NCBI RefSeq assembly: GCF_001439695.1
Contig: NZ_JYLL01000001.1
Coordinates: 124,001 to 188,000, forward strand
Reading direction: 5' to 3'
Origin: Pseudomonas veronii
GTDB taxonomy: Bacteria > Pseudomonadota > Gammaproteobacteria > Pseudomonadales > Pseudomonadaceae
Length of the DNA stretch: 64,000 bases
Below the pieces are notes generated by a model that worked only from the letters and a program-made list of their open reading frames with translations, was not told the origin of the DNA and did no database searches. The translations under genes and the position numbers were made by a program. Of the stretch, positions 52,077 to 61,500 are shown piece by piece. Numbering within the stretch: the stretch's first letter is position 1; every line of letters starts with the position of its first letter.

Positions 52077-53561
52077 ATGAGCGTTAGTAATCCAACCCTG
52101 ATCACGTTCGTGATCTACATCGCAGCAATGGTGCTGATCGGCTTCATGGCCTATCGCTCCACCAACAACCTTTCCGATTACATCCTGGGCGGTCGCAGCC
52201 TCGGTAGCGTGGTGACTGCCTTGTCAGCCGGTGCTTCCGACATGAGCGGCTGGTTGTTGATGGGCCTGCCGGGCGCGATCTACATGTCCGGCCTGTCGGA
52301 AAGCTGGATCGCCATCGGCCTGATCGTCGGTGCGTACCTCAACTGGCTGTTCGTGGCCGGTCGCCTGCGCGTGCAGACCGAGCACAACGGCGACGCCCTG
52401 ACGCTGCCGGATTACTTTTCCAGCCGTTTCGAAGATAAAAGCGGCCTGCTGCGGATCATCTCCGCAGTAGTGATCCTGGTGTTCTTCACCATCTATTGCG
52501 CTTCCGGCATCGTGGCCGGTGCCCGTCTGTTCGAAAGCACCTTCGGCATGTCCTACGAGACTGCGCTGTGGGCCGGCGCGGCGGCGACGATTGCCTACAC
52601 CTTTGTCGGTGGTTTCCTGGCCGTGAGCTGGACCGACACCGTACAAGCCACCCTGATGATCTTCGCGCTGATCCTGACGCCGATCATCGTGCTGCTGGCC
52701 ACCGGCGGTATCGATACCACGTTCCTGGCGATCGAAGCGAAGAACCCCGACAACTTCAACATGCTGAAAAACACCAGCTTCATCGGCATCATCTCGCTGA
52801 TGGGCTGGGGCCTGGGTTACTTCGGCCAGCCGCACATCCTCGCGCGTTTCATGGCGGCGGATTCGGTGAAGTCGATCGCCAAGGCGCGTCGCATCTCCAT
52901 GACCTGGATGATCCTGTGCCTGGGCGGCACCGTGGCCGTGGGCTTCTTCGGCATCGCCTACTTCTCGGCGCACCCGGAAGTGGCCGGCCCCGTGACCGAG
53001 AACCACGAGCGCGTGTTTATCGAGCTGGCCAAGCTGCTGTTCAACCCATGGATTGCTGGCGTTCTGCTGTCGGCGATTCTGGCGGCGGTCATGAGCACTT
53101 TGAGCTGCCAATTGCTGGTGTGCTCCAGCGCCCTGACCGAGGACTTCTACAAGACCTTCCTGCGCAAGAACGCTTCCCAGGTTGAGCTAGTGTGGGTCGG
53201 CCGCGCCATGGTGCTGCTGGTGGCCGTGATCGCCATCGGCCTGGCCGCCAACCCGAATAACCGCGTATTGGGCCTGGTGAGCTACGCCTGGGCCGGCTTC
53301 GGCGCCGCGTTCGGCCCTGTGGTACTGATCTCGGTGATCTGGAAGCAGATGACCCGCAACGGCGCACTGGCTGGCATTCTGGTCGGCGCGATCACCGTGA
53401 TCGTGTGGAAGCATTTCGAATTGTTGGGCCTGTACGAAATCATCCCAGGCTTCATCTTCGCCAGCCTGGCGATCTACATCGTCAGCAAGCTGGGCGCGCC
53501 GACTGCGGGTATGGTTGAGCGCTTTGATGCTGCCGAGAAAGACTACAACCTCAACAAATAA
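52077..53561 (+). CDS. putP: Sodium/proline symporter PutP
   Basis: A 494-residue SSS-family transporter with about 13 membrane helices that takes up proline with Na+. The signature GRSLGSVVTALSAGASDMSG and the AYTFVGGFLAVSWTDTVQA segment are characteristic. It is divergent from putA and probably repressed by PutA at the shared region. A terminator follows at 53595. Confidence 0.95.
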   Translation: MSVSNPTLITFVIYIAAMVLIGFMAYRSTNNLSDYILGGRSLGSVVTALSAGASDMSGWLLMGLPGAIYMSGLSESWIAIGLIVGAYLNWLFVAGRLRVQTEHNGDALTLPDYFSSRFEDKSGLLRIISAVVILVFFTIYCASGIVAGARLFESTFGMSYETALWAGAAATIAYTFVGGFLAVSWTDTVQATLMIFALILTPIIVLLATGGIDTTFLAIEAKNPDNFNMLKNTSFIGIISLMGWGLGYFGQPHILARFMAADSVKSIAKARRISMTWMILCLGGTVAVGFFGIAYFSAHPEVAGPVTENHERVFIELAKLLFNPWIAGVLLSAILAAVMSTLSCQLLVCSSALTEDFYKTFLRKNASQVELVWVGRAMVLLVAVIAIGLAANPNNRVLGLVSYAWAGFGAAFGPVVLISVIWKQMTRNGALAGILVGAITVIVWKHFELLGLYEIIPGFIFASLAIYIVSKLGAPTAGMVERFDAAEKDYNLNK

Positions 53562-53594
53562 AACCTCGGGCGTTATGCGCCTGATGTGTTGAAG

Positions 53595-53634
53595 AAAACG
53601 GCTCGCTATCTTTTGGATAGCGGGCCGTTTTTCC
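53595..53634 (+). terminator. Rho-independent terminator of putP
   Basis: AACGGCTCGCTATC pairs with GATAGCGGGCCGTT (one mismatch) around a TTTTG loop and is followed by a T-run. Confidence 0.85.
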
Positions 53635-53695
53635 TTCTGGTGCTTAAGCAAAGTAGATAGCGACCAAACAAAATCTGGCCCCTGCAATCGGGTGC

Positions 53696-54085
53696 TTATA
53701 CGTTCAATTGATCACGGAAATGAAAGATCGTCGCGCCTGCAACTCCGACTAGTCCGATCAGGGCTGTCCCGTGAAGAGCAAGTTTTAGGCAGCTCGGAAA
53801 CGCCTCCACCTGCTGTAAATCAACGACGCCACGTTTTGCATTCCATCGCGGCAGAGCGATTGCCACGTAGACCACGCATAGCCTGCCCAATCTTCCACGT
53901 AAGGAGTTGCTCAAAAGATGTTTGTACGTGCTCAAGAGGCTGCACTGATCCAAATAGCGCTCCATCACCTCTAATTTCCGATAGGCCAGAAATAGATCGA
54001 GAATAACCGCTATGAGCATTGCGGCCGCTGACCCAAGTGCTATTTGGTCTTTCGTGGGGAGATTGAGGAAGTACTCAATATTCAT
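53696..54085 (-). CDS. Small membrane protein, candidate immunity protein
   Basis: A 129-residue protein of no recognised family with membrane segments at about 16-35 (IALGSAAAMLIAVILDLFLA) and 102-122 (LALHGTALIGLVGVAGATIF), and a weaker hydrophobic stretch at 66-79. ATG 54085 overlaps the stop of the upstream gene by 11 bases, so the two are translated together. Small multi-span proteins coupled behind a pore-forming effector are often its immunity protein; that is inferred from context. Codon use is less GC-biased than in the flanking genes. Confidence 0.6.
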   Translation of the reverse strand: MNIEYFLNLPTKDQIALGSAAAMLIAVILDLFLAYRKLEVMERYLDQCSLLSTYKHLLSNSLRGRLGRLCVVYVAIALPRWNAKRGVVDLQQVEAFPSCLKLALHGTALIGLVGVAGATIFHFRDQLNV

Positions 54086-55022
54086 ACAGAACCTCTCCAG
54101 CCGTAGCGCCAATTTCACCACCCCAGTGCCCGAAAACAGCGCCTCCGACTCCGCCGGCTATCAAAAGACAGCTCAAGGCGAATGGCCCGGTTGTAGGAGC
54201 CATTACGGCGACACACAAGCCCATTCCGATCTGACCTCCAAGGATTCCTCCTGCTACACCGAAGGTCAATTTACCTGCCTCTACATACTTCGCTTTCCTG
54301 CAGTGCTCCTCTCTTCCAGTGGAACACGCCTCCTTGATCTCCAACGCCGTTGCAGTCGTACTCAACGCGATGCCCAGCGGCGTGCCTTTTTTCAGCAGCT
54401 TTGCCGTCTTCGAAACCCGCGCAATCGTTTCGCTGTACCTCTTTATCTCTCCGCTGTGCAAATAGCTCTTGGTCGAGATTCCCAGCATTTTTTTGATCGA
54501 ACCTTCATTGCGTAGCCCTGTGCCGTAGCGCGCAAAACTACGCATTTGCGCGTCCAGTTTGGCAAACAGGGTTTGGCGTCGAGCGAGGAACTCATCTCGC
54601 GTAGCACCGCCTCCCCGGCGCAGGAATTGTTTGTGCAGTGCATCAATTTCTTCGAGAGTCTTTGCAATGTTTTGCAAGTGTCGACTCCAGGCATCACCCG
54701 CCGTGCCTATCCCCAGCGAAGCGTAGCCCAGCAGTTTTTTCAGCAAGTCATAGTTGTGCAGTGCAAAAGCATCCCCGCCTTCGGCCATCACGCTATGCCG
54801 AATATCCCAGGCAGCTCGCATCAAGTGTGACTCTTGCGGGGTGCAGATCGCAGTGCTTTCGTCACCGATGATCACTAACTGTCCCGGCAGTACGACAACA
54901 TTGCGGATGTGAGTATTGAGGGTGTCGAACTTGGCTTCGGCGTATGGGTTCAAGTGCAAACTTGCCTTGAGCTCCACCGAGGTTTGTTGGCGGTCATTGA
55001 TGAAGGCATAGGGCTGAGGCAT
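54075..55022 (-). CDS. Candidate pore-forming effector with glycine-zipper C-terminus
   Basis: A 315-residue protein from ATG 55022, where GGGGAG lies six bases ahead. N-terminal region 1-75 with a LysM-like VVVLPGQLVII (42-52), a helical middle (about 88-210) with heptad-like stretches, and two long Gly-rich hydrophobic stretches at 254-276 and 281-305 with repeated GxxxG spacing. Nothing catalytic is seen. Such glycine-zipper C-termini occur in membrane-permeabilising secretion effectors. The frame stays open to 55112 with plausible codons, so a longer N-terminus is possible. Function is inferred; no secretion genes lie nearby. Confidence 0.55.
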   Translation of the reverse strand: MPQPYAFINDRQQTSVELKASLHLNPYAEAKFDTLNTHIRNVVVLPGQLVIIGDESTAICTPQESHLMRAAWDIRHSVMAEGGDAFALHNYDLLKKLLGYASLGIGTAGDAWSRHLQNIAKTLEEIDALHKQFLRRGGGATRDEFLARRQTLFAKLDAQMRSFARYGTGLRNEGSIKKMLGISTKSYLHSGEIKRYSETIARVSKTAKLLKKGTPLGIALSTTATALEIKEACSTGREEHCRKAKYVEAGKLTFGVAGGILGGQIGMGLCVAVMAPTTGPFALSCLLIAGGVGGAVFGHWGGEIGATAGEVLYEY

Positions 55023-55321
55023 TAGCGACTCCCCAGCCATGGTGATCGGTTCGAAGGGCGGTCGCTGCTTGCCATGAAAACAGTCCTTTTTGAATGAGCA
55101 TGGCTGCGCAATTTAAATAGCGATTCGAGCGGTGTCGTGGTTTTGGCGGGGGATTTTTCGGTGGTTTTTTGCTTTTGGGAAAAGGGCTACTGAGTTGCGC
55201 CAGGTTTCCGACAGCGGCGTGAATGTTCACTGCCTTTACGCCGACGACCTTGCGGCACAAGGTCGCCTGCTTCACGCGCCATGCAGATGTTAGCCATGGC
55301 GCGCGGGTCGCTTACCTGGCC
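55023..55321. other. Gap upstream of the effector-like gene
   Basis: It holds the in-frame upstream extension (to 55112), an alternative 17-codon frame at 55022-55075 that ends TAATG on the effector start, and an AT/GT-rich tract near 55130-55190. No further gene or clear promoter is seen. Confidence 0.4.
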
Positions 55322-56599
55322 TCAGGCGTGCGTCGCAGCCAGCGCCTGTTGCAGATCCTCGATCAAGTCTTCAATCGCCTCGATCCCCACCGACAGGCGA
55401 ATCATCTCCGGCTTCACGCCGGCCTTGGCCTGTTCCTGCTCGTTCATCTGGCGATGGGTGGTGGACGCCGGGTGGCAGGCCAGGGATTTGGCGTCGCCGA
55501 TGTTCACCAGGCGTTTGAAGATTTGCAGGGCGTCGTAGAAGCGTACACCGGCTTCGTAACCGCCCTTCAGACCAAACGACAGGATCGCCGACGGTTTGCC
55601 CTGCATGTATTTCTGCGCGAGTGCGTGGTGCGGATGATCGGGCAGCCCGGCGTAGCTGACCCACTCGACTTCGGCGTGATCTTGCAGGAACCGCGCGACC
55701 TTCAAGGCATTCTCGGTGTGGCGTTCCATGCGCAGGGCCAGGGTTTCCAGGCCTTGCAGCAGCAGGAAGGCGTTCATCGGCGCCAGCGCTGCGCCGGTGT
55801 TGCGCAGCGGTACGGTGCGGGCGCGGGCGATGAAGGCGGCGGGGCCGAATTTTTCGGTGTAGACCACGCCGTGGTAAGCCGGTTCGGGCTGGTTGAGGCC
55901 GGGGAATTTTTCCGCGTATTTCGCCCACGGGAACGTGCCGCTGTCGACAATCACGCCGCCCAGGGAGTTGCCATGGCCGCCAACGTATTTGGTCACCGAA
56001 TGCACCACGATATCGGCACCGAACTGGATCGGTTTGCACAGGATCGGCGTGGCCACGGTGTTGTCCACCATCAGCGGTACGCCACGGGCGTGGGCCACGT
56101 CGGCGAGGGCTTGCAGGTCGATGATGTTGCCCGCCGGGTTGCCGATGCTCTCGCAGTAGACCAGTTTGGTGTTGTCATCGATCAGTTCGGCGATGGCGGC
56201 GGCGGAATCGTCGCGGGCGAAGCGCACATCGACGCCAAAGCTCGGCAGCAGGTGGGCGAACAGGGTGTAGGTGCCGCCATAGAGCTGCGGCGTGGTGACG
56301 ATGTTGTCACCGGCGCGGGTCAGGGTCTGGATCGCATAGTGGATCGCTGCGCTGCCGGCGGACACGGCCAGCGCGGCGATACCGCCTTCGAGCGCGGCCA
56401 TGCGTTGCTCCAGCACATCGTTGGTCGGGTTCATGATCCGCGTGTAGATATTGCCGGGTACGTCCAGGTTGAACAGGTCGGCGCCGTGCTGGGCGTTATC
56501 GAATTCGAAGGCGACGTTCTGGTAGATCGGCACCGCGACGGCCTTGGTGGTCGGGTCGGACTTGAAGCCGTGGTGCAGGGCGATGGTGGCGTCTTTCAT
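55322..56599 (-). CDS. metY: O-acetylhomoserine sulfhydrylase MetY
   Basis: A 425-residue PLP enzyme of the Cys/Met metabolism family that makes homocysteine from O-acetyl- or O-succinylhomoserine and sulphide. Lys204 in HSVTKYVGGHG is the PLP lysine; NPTNDVLEQRMAALEGG and SLACHPASTTHRQM are family segments. The length exceeds that of cystathionine gamma-synthase and lyase (about 380-400), favouring MetY. It stands alone. Confidence 0.9.
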   Translation of the reverse strand: MKDATIALHHGFKSDPTTKAVAVPIYQNVAFEFDNAQHGADLFNLDVPGNIYTRIMNPTNDVLEQRMAALEGGIAALAVSAGSAAIHYAIQTLTRAGDNIVTTPQLYGGTYTLFAHLLPSFGVDVRFARDDSAAAIAELIDDNTKLVYCESIGNPAGNIIDLQALADVAHARGVPLMVDNTVATPILCKPIQFGADIVVHSVTKYVGGHGNSLGGVIVDSGTFPWAKYAEKFPGLNQPEPAYHGVVYTEKFGPAAFIARARTVPLRNTGAALAPMNAFLLLQGLETLALRMERHTENALKVARFLQDHAEVEWVSYAGLPDHPHHALAQKYMQGKPSAILSFGLKGGYEAGVRFYDALQIFKRLVNIGDAKSLACHPASTTHRQMNEQEQAKAGVKPEMIRLSVGIEAIEDLIEDLQQALAATHA

Positions 56600-56644
56600 G
56601 GTTATTGTTGACCTCCTTGGTTTTTAAGGGCGCCCCCGGGCAGG

Positions 56645-56724
56645 GTGGGAGCTGGCTTGGCTGCGATGGCATCATCGCGGAGTGCAGGTAATACCGCGTC
56701 GCTTGTGTCGCGGGCAAGCCCGCA
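56645..56724. repeat. Degenerate REP pair upstream of metY
   Basis: GTGGGAGCTGGCTTGGCTGC near 56645 and GTCGCGGGCAAGCCCGC near 56708 look like decayed arms of another REP class, arranged as a pair. The match between arms is only partial. Confidence 0.5.
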
Positions 56725-56850
56725 CATGCTGTAAGGATTAGATTGTTTTCACAAGGACGCCTGTCTTTGCGGCATAAGCACCGCCCGGCATGCGGCCCTG
56801 CACCTTTGCCCGTGTAGCAGGTAAACTTCGCCCCCTGCGCAGGAGCAACC

Positions 56851-57687
56851 ATGAATTATCGTCACGCCTTTCACGCCGGCAACCACGCCGATGTCTTCAA
56901 ACACCTGACCTTGACCCGCCTCATCGCCTTGATGTCGCGCAAGGAGCAGCCGTTCGCCTACCTCGATACCCATGCCGGGATCGGTCTGTACGACCTGCAG
57001 GGCGATCAGGCCAACCGTACCGGTGAATACCTGGAAGGCATCGCCCGTCTGTGGGGCAAGAGCGATCTGCCGCCATTGACCGCCGACTACATGCGCGTGC
57101 TGCACGAGATGAACCCGGATGGCCAGTTGCGCTACTACCCCGGTTCGCCGGAACTGGCACGCCGCCTGACCCGCCCCCAGGACCGCGTGCTGCTCAATGA
57201 AAAGCACCCGGAAGACGGCGTGCTGCTCAAGGACAACATGAAGGGCGATCGTCGCGTCAAGGTTCACCTGGGCGAAGGCTGGCATGTGCCACGCGCGTTG
57301 CTGCCGGTGCCGGAAAAGCGTGCGCTGATGCTGATCGACCCGCCGTTTGAACAGCTCGACGAAATGCAGCGCTGCGCGGCGTCGCTCAAAGAGGCGGTCG
57401 GCCGCATGCGCCAGACGGTCGCAGCGATCTGGTACCCGGTGAAGGACCAGCGCATGTTGCGCCGTTTCTACCAGGACCTGGCCGGCACCGGTGCGCCGAA
57501 GCTGCTGCGCGTCGAATTGCTGGTGCATCCGTTGGACACGCCCAACACCCTGACCGGCTCGGGCCTGGCGATTGCCAACCCGCCGTGGGGCTTGGAGGAG
57601 GAGTTGCGTGAGCTGCTGCCGTGGCTGTCCAAGCAACTGGGCCAGACCCAGGGCGGGTGGCAGATGGATTGGCTGATTGCTGAGTAA
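56851..57687 (+). CDS. rlmJ: 23S rRNA (adenine-N6) methyltransferase RlmJ
   Basis: A 278-residue methyltransferase that methylates A2030 of 23S rRNA. It starts MNYRHAFHAGNHADVFKHL, a hallmark of the family, has the SAM segment DTHAGIGLYDL at 39-49 and the catalytic DPPF in LMLIDPPFEQ. It is preceded by GGAG. Monocistronic, followed by a REPIN. Confidence 0.93.
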   Translation: MNYRHAFHAGNHADVFKHLTLTRLIALMSRKEQPFAYLDTHAGIGLYDLQGDQANRTGEYLEGIARLWGKSDLPPLTADYMRVLHEMNPDGQLRYYPGSPELARRLTRPQDRVLLNEKHPEDGVLLKDNMKGDRRVKVHLGEGWHVPRALLPVPEKRALMLIDPPFEQLDEMQRCAASLKEAVGRMRQTVAAIWYPVKDQRMLRRFYQDLAGTGAPKLLRVELLVHPLDTPNTLTGSGLAIANPPWGLEEELRELLPWLSKQLGQTQGGWQMDWLIAE

Positions 57688-57706
57688 CCGAGTCTGGCGC
57701 AGGCCC

Positions 57707-57812
57707 ATGTGGGAGGGGGCTTGCCCCCGATAACGGTGTATCAGTCCATACATCTGTACCTGATACATTGCTATCGGGGGCAAGTCGAACCGTCGCACCG
57801 CCCCTCCCACAT
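57707..57812. repeat. REPIN with the same variant right arm
   Basis: As at 43163, the left arm is the standard 25-base REP and the right arm is split by 16 bases (57785-57800, TCGAACCGTCGCACCG) that differ from the other copy at one base. The spacer contains its own GTATCAG/CTGATAC inverted repeat. It separates the convergent rlmJ and msrA and may help end both. Confidence 0.85.
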
Positions 57813-57816
57813 TTTT

Positions 57817-58464
57817 TTAGATCGGGCAGGTCACGCCTGTACCGCCAATCCCGCAATAGCCCTGCGGATTCTTCGCCAGGTACTGCTGGTGATACGCCTC
57901 GGCGAAGTACACCGTCGGGGCCTCGTCGATTTCCGTGGTGATGGGGCCCAGGCCAGCCTTGGTCAGCTCTTGCTGATACGCCTGCGCACTGGCCTGCGCC
58001 GCCGCCAATTGCTCCGGCGTGGTGGCGTAGATCACTGAACGGTACTGGCTGCCGATGTCGTTGCCCTGGCGCATGCCCTGGGTCGGGTTGTGCAGTTCCC
58101 AGAACATCTTCAGCAAGTCTTCGTATTTCACCTTGGCCTGGTCATACACCACCAGCACCACTTCGCTATGGCCGGTCAGGCCCGAGCAGACTTCTTCGTA
58201 AGTCGGGTTCGGCGTGTAGCCGCCGGCATAACCGACCACGGTACTGACCACGCCATCGCGCTGCCAGAATTTGCGTTCTGCGCCCCAGAAGCAGCCCAGG
58301 CCGAAGATCGCGAAGCCGACGTCGTCGAGGAACGGGCCGAGCAGCGGGTTGCCGTTGACGAAGTGCGTCTCCGGCAACGTCATCGGGGTTTCGCGGCCAG
58401 GCAAAGCTTGTTCTGCAGTAGGAAGCACGTTTTTGTTCACCAGAATTTCCGAGCGCAAGACCAT
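57817..58464 (-). CDS. msrA: Peptide methionine sulfoxide reductase MsrA
   Basis: A 215-residue enzyme that reduces methionine-S-sulfoxide. The catalytic Cys58 lies in [13 protein letters not shown], with the recycling cysteines near the C-terminus ([14 protein letters not shown]). Upstream, the dipA gene runs the same way; the order aceE-aceF-dipA-msrA is the normal pseudomonad one. Confidence 0.94.
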   Translation of the reverse strand: MVLRSEILVNKNVLPTAEQALPGRETPMTLPETHFVNGNPLLGPFLDDVGFAIFGLGCFWGAERKFWQRDGVVSTVVGYAGGYTPNPTYEEVCSGLTGHSEVVLVVYDQAKVKYEDLLKMFWELHNPTQGMRQGNDIGSQYRSVIYATTPEQLAAAQASAQAYQQELTKAGLGPITTEIDEAPTVYFAEAYHQQYLAKNPQGYCGIGGTGVTCPI

Positions 58465-58537
58465 GAGCAGTCCTCTCGTCAGGTTGAGTTAACAGTAAAG
58501 AATCAGACAGCCAGTGTGCCCGAGTGTTACAGCGCTG

Positions 58538-61231
58538 TCAGGCGATTGGCCCGCGAGGGTAGCGTTTAAGCTTCTCGAGCAGCTCTGAACCGGGGATGGG
58601 CCGGTCGAACAGATAGCCCTGGCCGACGTCGCAACGGTGCCGACGCAGGAACGCCAACTGCTCGGCGGTCTCGATGCCTTCGGCCACGACCTTGAGCTTG
58701 AGGTTGTGGGCCATGGCGATCACGGCGGAGGTGATTTCCATGTCGTCCTGGTTGTCCGGGATTTCGTGGATAAAGCTGCGATCGATCTTGATGATGTCGA
58801 TCGGGAATTTTTTCAAGTAGCTCAGCGACGAGTAACCGGTGCCGAAATCGTCCATGGCCAGGGTCAGGCCCAGGCTTTTCAACTGGTCCAGTTGCAGGCG
58901 GGTATCCTCGGTGGCCTCCAGCAGCAGGCCTTCGGTCAACTCAAGTTCGAGCAGGTTGGCCGGCAGTTCTTCTTCCTTGAGGATCGAGGCAATCGAGGCC
59001 ACCAGGTCCGGGTCGGAGAACTGTTTGGGCGACAGGTTGATCGCCACCTGCAGGTTGCCCAGGCCGGCGGCGCTCAGTTGCTTGCTCATGCGGCAGGCCT
59101 GGCGGGCGATCCATTTGCCGATGGGGATGATCAGGCCGGTTTCTTCGGCCACGCTGATGAACTGGTCGGGGCGGATCATGCCCTTTTCCGGGTGGTTCCA
59201 ACGCAGCAGCGCCTCCATGCCCAGCAAGCGGCCACTGCGCAGGCACAGCTTGGGCTGGTAGAACACGTCCAGCTCGTTCTGGGTCAGGGCGCGGCGCAGG
59301 TTGTTTTCCACGAACAGTTTGTAGCTGGCCTCGGCGTTCAGCGCTTCGGTAAACACTTGTACCTGGTGTTTGCCGTTGGCTTTGGCCTTGTGCAGGGCCA
59401 AGCCGGCGTTGCGCATCAGGGTTTGCGGGTCGCGGCCATGCAGCGGCGCGCAGGCCAGGCCCACGGAGCCGGTGACGCTGATCAATTGGTTGTCGACGAA
59501 CATCGGCTTGTCGAGGGTCGCCAGCAGTTGGCTGGCAACGAGCTGGCCGCTCTCCAGGTCGGTGTCGTCGAGCAATACCGCAAATTCGTTACTGGCAAAG
59601 CGCGCCAGGCTGCCACCGGCGCTGAGGCTGTTGCGCAGGCGCCGGGCCAGGCTGATCAGCAGCTTGTCGCCGGTCTGGTGGCCGAGGCTGTCGTTGATCC
59701 GCTTGAAGTTGTCGATGTCCACCAGCAACAGACAGATCGGGCTGTCGCTGTCGCGGGCAAAGCGTTCGTCGAGGTTGCGGATAAACGCCGGACGGTTGCC
59801 CAGGTTGGTCAGGTTGTCGGTATAGGCCAGGCGCTCGATGCGCTGCTGGGCCAGCTTGGTCTGGGTGATGTCTTCGTAGATGCCGATGTAGTGGGTCAGC
59901 TCGCGATTGTCGCCATAGACCTTGGAGATCGACAGCTGGCCCCAATAGGGTTCCAGGTTCTTGCGTCGGCTCTTGAACTCGCCCTGCCAGCTGTTGCTCT
60001 TGGCCAGGCTCGACGGCGCGTCGAACAGCAATTCGCTGAGGTTTTCCAGCGCGGGCAATTGCGCCAGGCGATGGCCGTGGACCTCTTCGGTACTGTACTG
60101 GGTGATCGCGGTAAAACTGGGGTTGACGTACTCCACCACGCCATCGCAATTGACCAGCAGGAAGGCGTTGGCGCTTTGTTCCACCGCGCGCTGAAACAGG
60201 TGCAGGGCGCTGGTGGCGGTACGACGGTTGTGATTGTTGATCACTTGCGCGAACTGATCCGCCAGCTCGCCGGCAAAGGCGATCTCGTCGGACTGCCAGA
60301 CGCGTGTGCAGCCGCTTTGTTCCAGGCACAGCACACCCACGACCTGGCCATCGACACGGATGCTCGCGTCGAGCATTGCATACACGTCGTTGGCCTGCAG
60401 CGATTCGGCCATTTCGCGGGTGCGTGGGTCGCGCATGACATTGGTAGCATCGATCGCCCGGCTGGTTTGCAGGGCTTCGAGATAGTCCGGAAAGCCACTG
60501 GCGTCAATTGGCTCAGGCAAGTGGTGGCGCTGATCGGCGCGCTGGTACGCCGAAATCGGTACCAGGCGCTGGCCTTCGAGGTTCCAGATGCTGGCGCAAT
60601 CGATCTGATAGATATCGCAGGCGCTGCGGGTAATCAGCTCGGCGGCTTCCTGCAGCGAATTATTCGTGGTGTAGCGCTGGCGTGCGAGCAGCAGGATCAG
60701 CTCTTGCTGGGCGCGTACCCGTTCCAGGTGCAGCAACTGTTCCTGTTGCGCGCGCTGGTTGAGTTCCAGGGCGATCTGCAGCCGGCTGTTCTGGCTTTCC
60801 AGGTCTGCTGTCGGCGCTGTCGACGGGATCTCGCTGAACAGGCCGTCGACCACCATCAGGTAGCCCCGCAGCAGGTGGCGATTGTGTTGTTTGTAGGCTT
60901 CGCCCAGTTCCAGCAGGCTTAGAGGGCCGTCGTTGGTGTGCAGGGTGTAGCGCACCAGGTAATGAGGGCTCTCGGCCAGTTGCTGCTGGATGGCATCGTG
61001 CAGTTGATAGCGCGCCTGTGGCTCCATCAGGCTGGCGTAGGGCGAGCCGATCAGCGCGCACAGTTCAACCGCCGGCAGGCCGAATTGGCGCTCGCAATTG
61101 GGGTCTAGGTAGAGCAGGGCCCAGCTTGCCTCATTCAGCCGCTCGAAACGCAGCATACCGAGGCGCGAAGGCACCGGTAATTGCGTCACTACCTCGGCCG
61201 CCGTCCGGGCGACATCGGGTTGGCTTTTCAT
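58538..61231 (-). CDS. dipA: c-di-GMP phosphodiesterase DipA (PAS-GAF-PAS-GGDEF-EAL)
   Basis: An 897-residue cytoplasmic signalling protein. A PAS-like domain (about 20-130), a coiled linker, a GAF domain (about 185-340), a second PAS (about 350-470), a GGDEF domain whose active site reads ASNEF, and an EAL domain beginning LGMEALLRWNHPEKG. The degenerate GGDEF site means it should break down c-di-GMP and not make it, as P. aeruginosa DipA (biofilm dispersion) does. ATG 61231 gives MKSQPDVARTAAEVV; a GTG at 61273 would add 14 residues. Place between aceF and msrA supports the name. Confidence 0.9.
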   Translation of the reverse strand: MKSQPDVARTAAEVVTQLPVPSRLGMLRFERLNEASWALLYLDPNCERQFGLPAVELCALIGSPYASLMEPQARYQLHDAIQQQLAESPHYLVRYTLHTNDGPLSLLELGEAYKQHNRHLLRGYLMVVDGLFSEIPSTAPTADLESQNSRLQIALELNQRAQQEQLLHLERVRAQQELILLLARQRYTTNNSLQEAAELITRSACDIYQIDCASIWNLEGQRLVPISAYQRADQRHHLPEPIDASGFPDYLEALQTSRAIDATNVMRDPRTREMAESLQANDVYAMLDASIRVDGQVVGVLCLEQSGCTRVWQSDEIAFAGELADQFAQVINNHNRRTATSALHLFQRAVEQSANAFLLVNCDGVVEYVNPSFTAITQYSTEEVHGHRLAQLPALENLSELLFDAPSSLAKSNSWQGEFKSRRKNLEPYWGQLSISKVYGDNRELTHYIGIYEDITQTKLAQQRIERLAYTDNLTNLGNRPAFIRNLDERFARDSDSPICLLLVDIDNFKRINDSLGHQTGDKLLISLARRLRNSLSAGGSLARFASNEFAVLLDDTDLESGQLVASQLLATLDKPMFVDNQLISVTGSVGLACAPLHGRDPQTLMRNAGLALHKAKANGKHQVQVFTEALNAEASYKLFVENNLRRALTQNELDVFYQPKLCLRSGRLLGMEALLRWNHPEKGMIRPDQFISVAEETGLIIPIGKWIARQACRMSKQLSAAGLGNLQVAINLSPKQFSDPDLVASIASILKEEELPANLLELELTEGLLLEATEDTRLQLDQLKSLGLTLAMDDFGTGYSSLSYLKKFPIDIIKIDRSFIHEIPDNQDDMEITSAVIAMAHNLKLKVVAEGIETAEQLAFLRRHRCDVGQGYLFDRPIPGSELLEKLKRYPRGPIA

Positions 61232-61437
61232 GGGGAAGCTCACTTGAAAAAACGCACTCGGCGCCGGGCTCACGCCCTCTTTACTGTTGCCTGCAGCAAG
61301 GTTGCATCATGCAGCCCAGGCTGACAAGAGAGGATGAAGGCTAAGTGCTATAAGGGTTATATCGGCTACGCGGTCGATTTCTGCAATCGGGGTGATAGGT
61401 GGTGTACAACCCTGTTTTTACTGTCCAAGAAACGCGC

Positions 61438-61463
61438 AAAAAAAGCCCCGCCAAGTGGCGGGG
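61438..61463 (-). terminator. Second terminator after aceF
   Basis: CCCCGCC and GGCGGGG around a four-base loop, with seven A on the plus strand that become a U-run on the minus-strand transcript. A classical Rho-independent terminator. Confidence 0.88.
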
Positions 61464-61500
61464 TTGAGGTACGAGCGTGGCGCTCGGAAATCGATGCAAT

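Noticed and set aside
54994..55275. A 93-codon frame overlapping the start of the effector-like gene
   Set aside because: Lys/Pro-rich middle, no ribosome site, no family and overlap with a better-supported frame.
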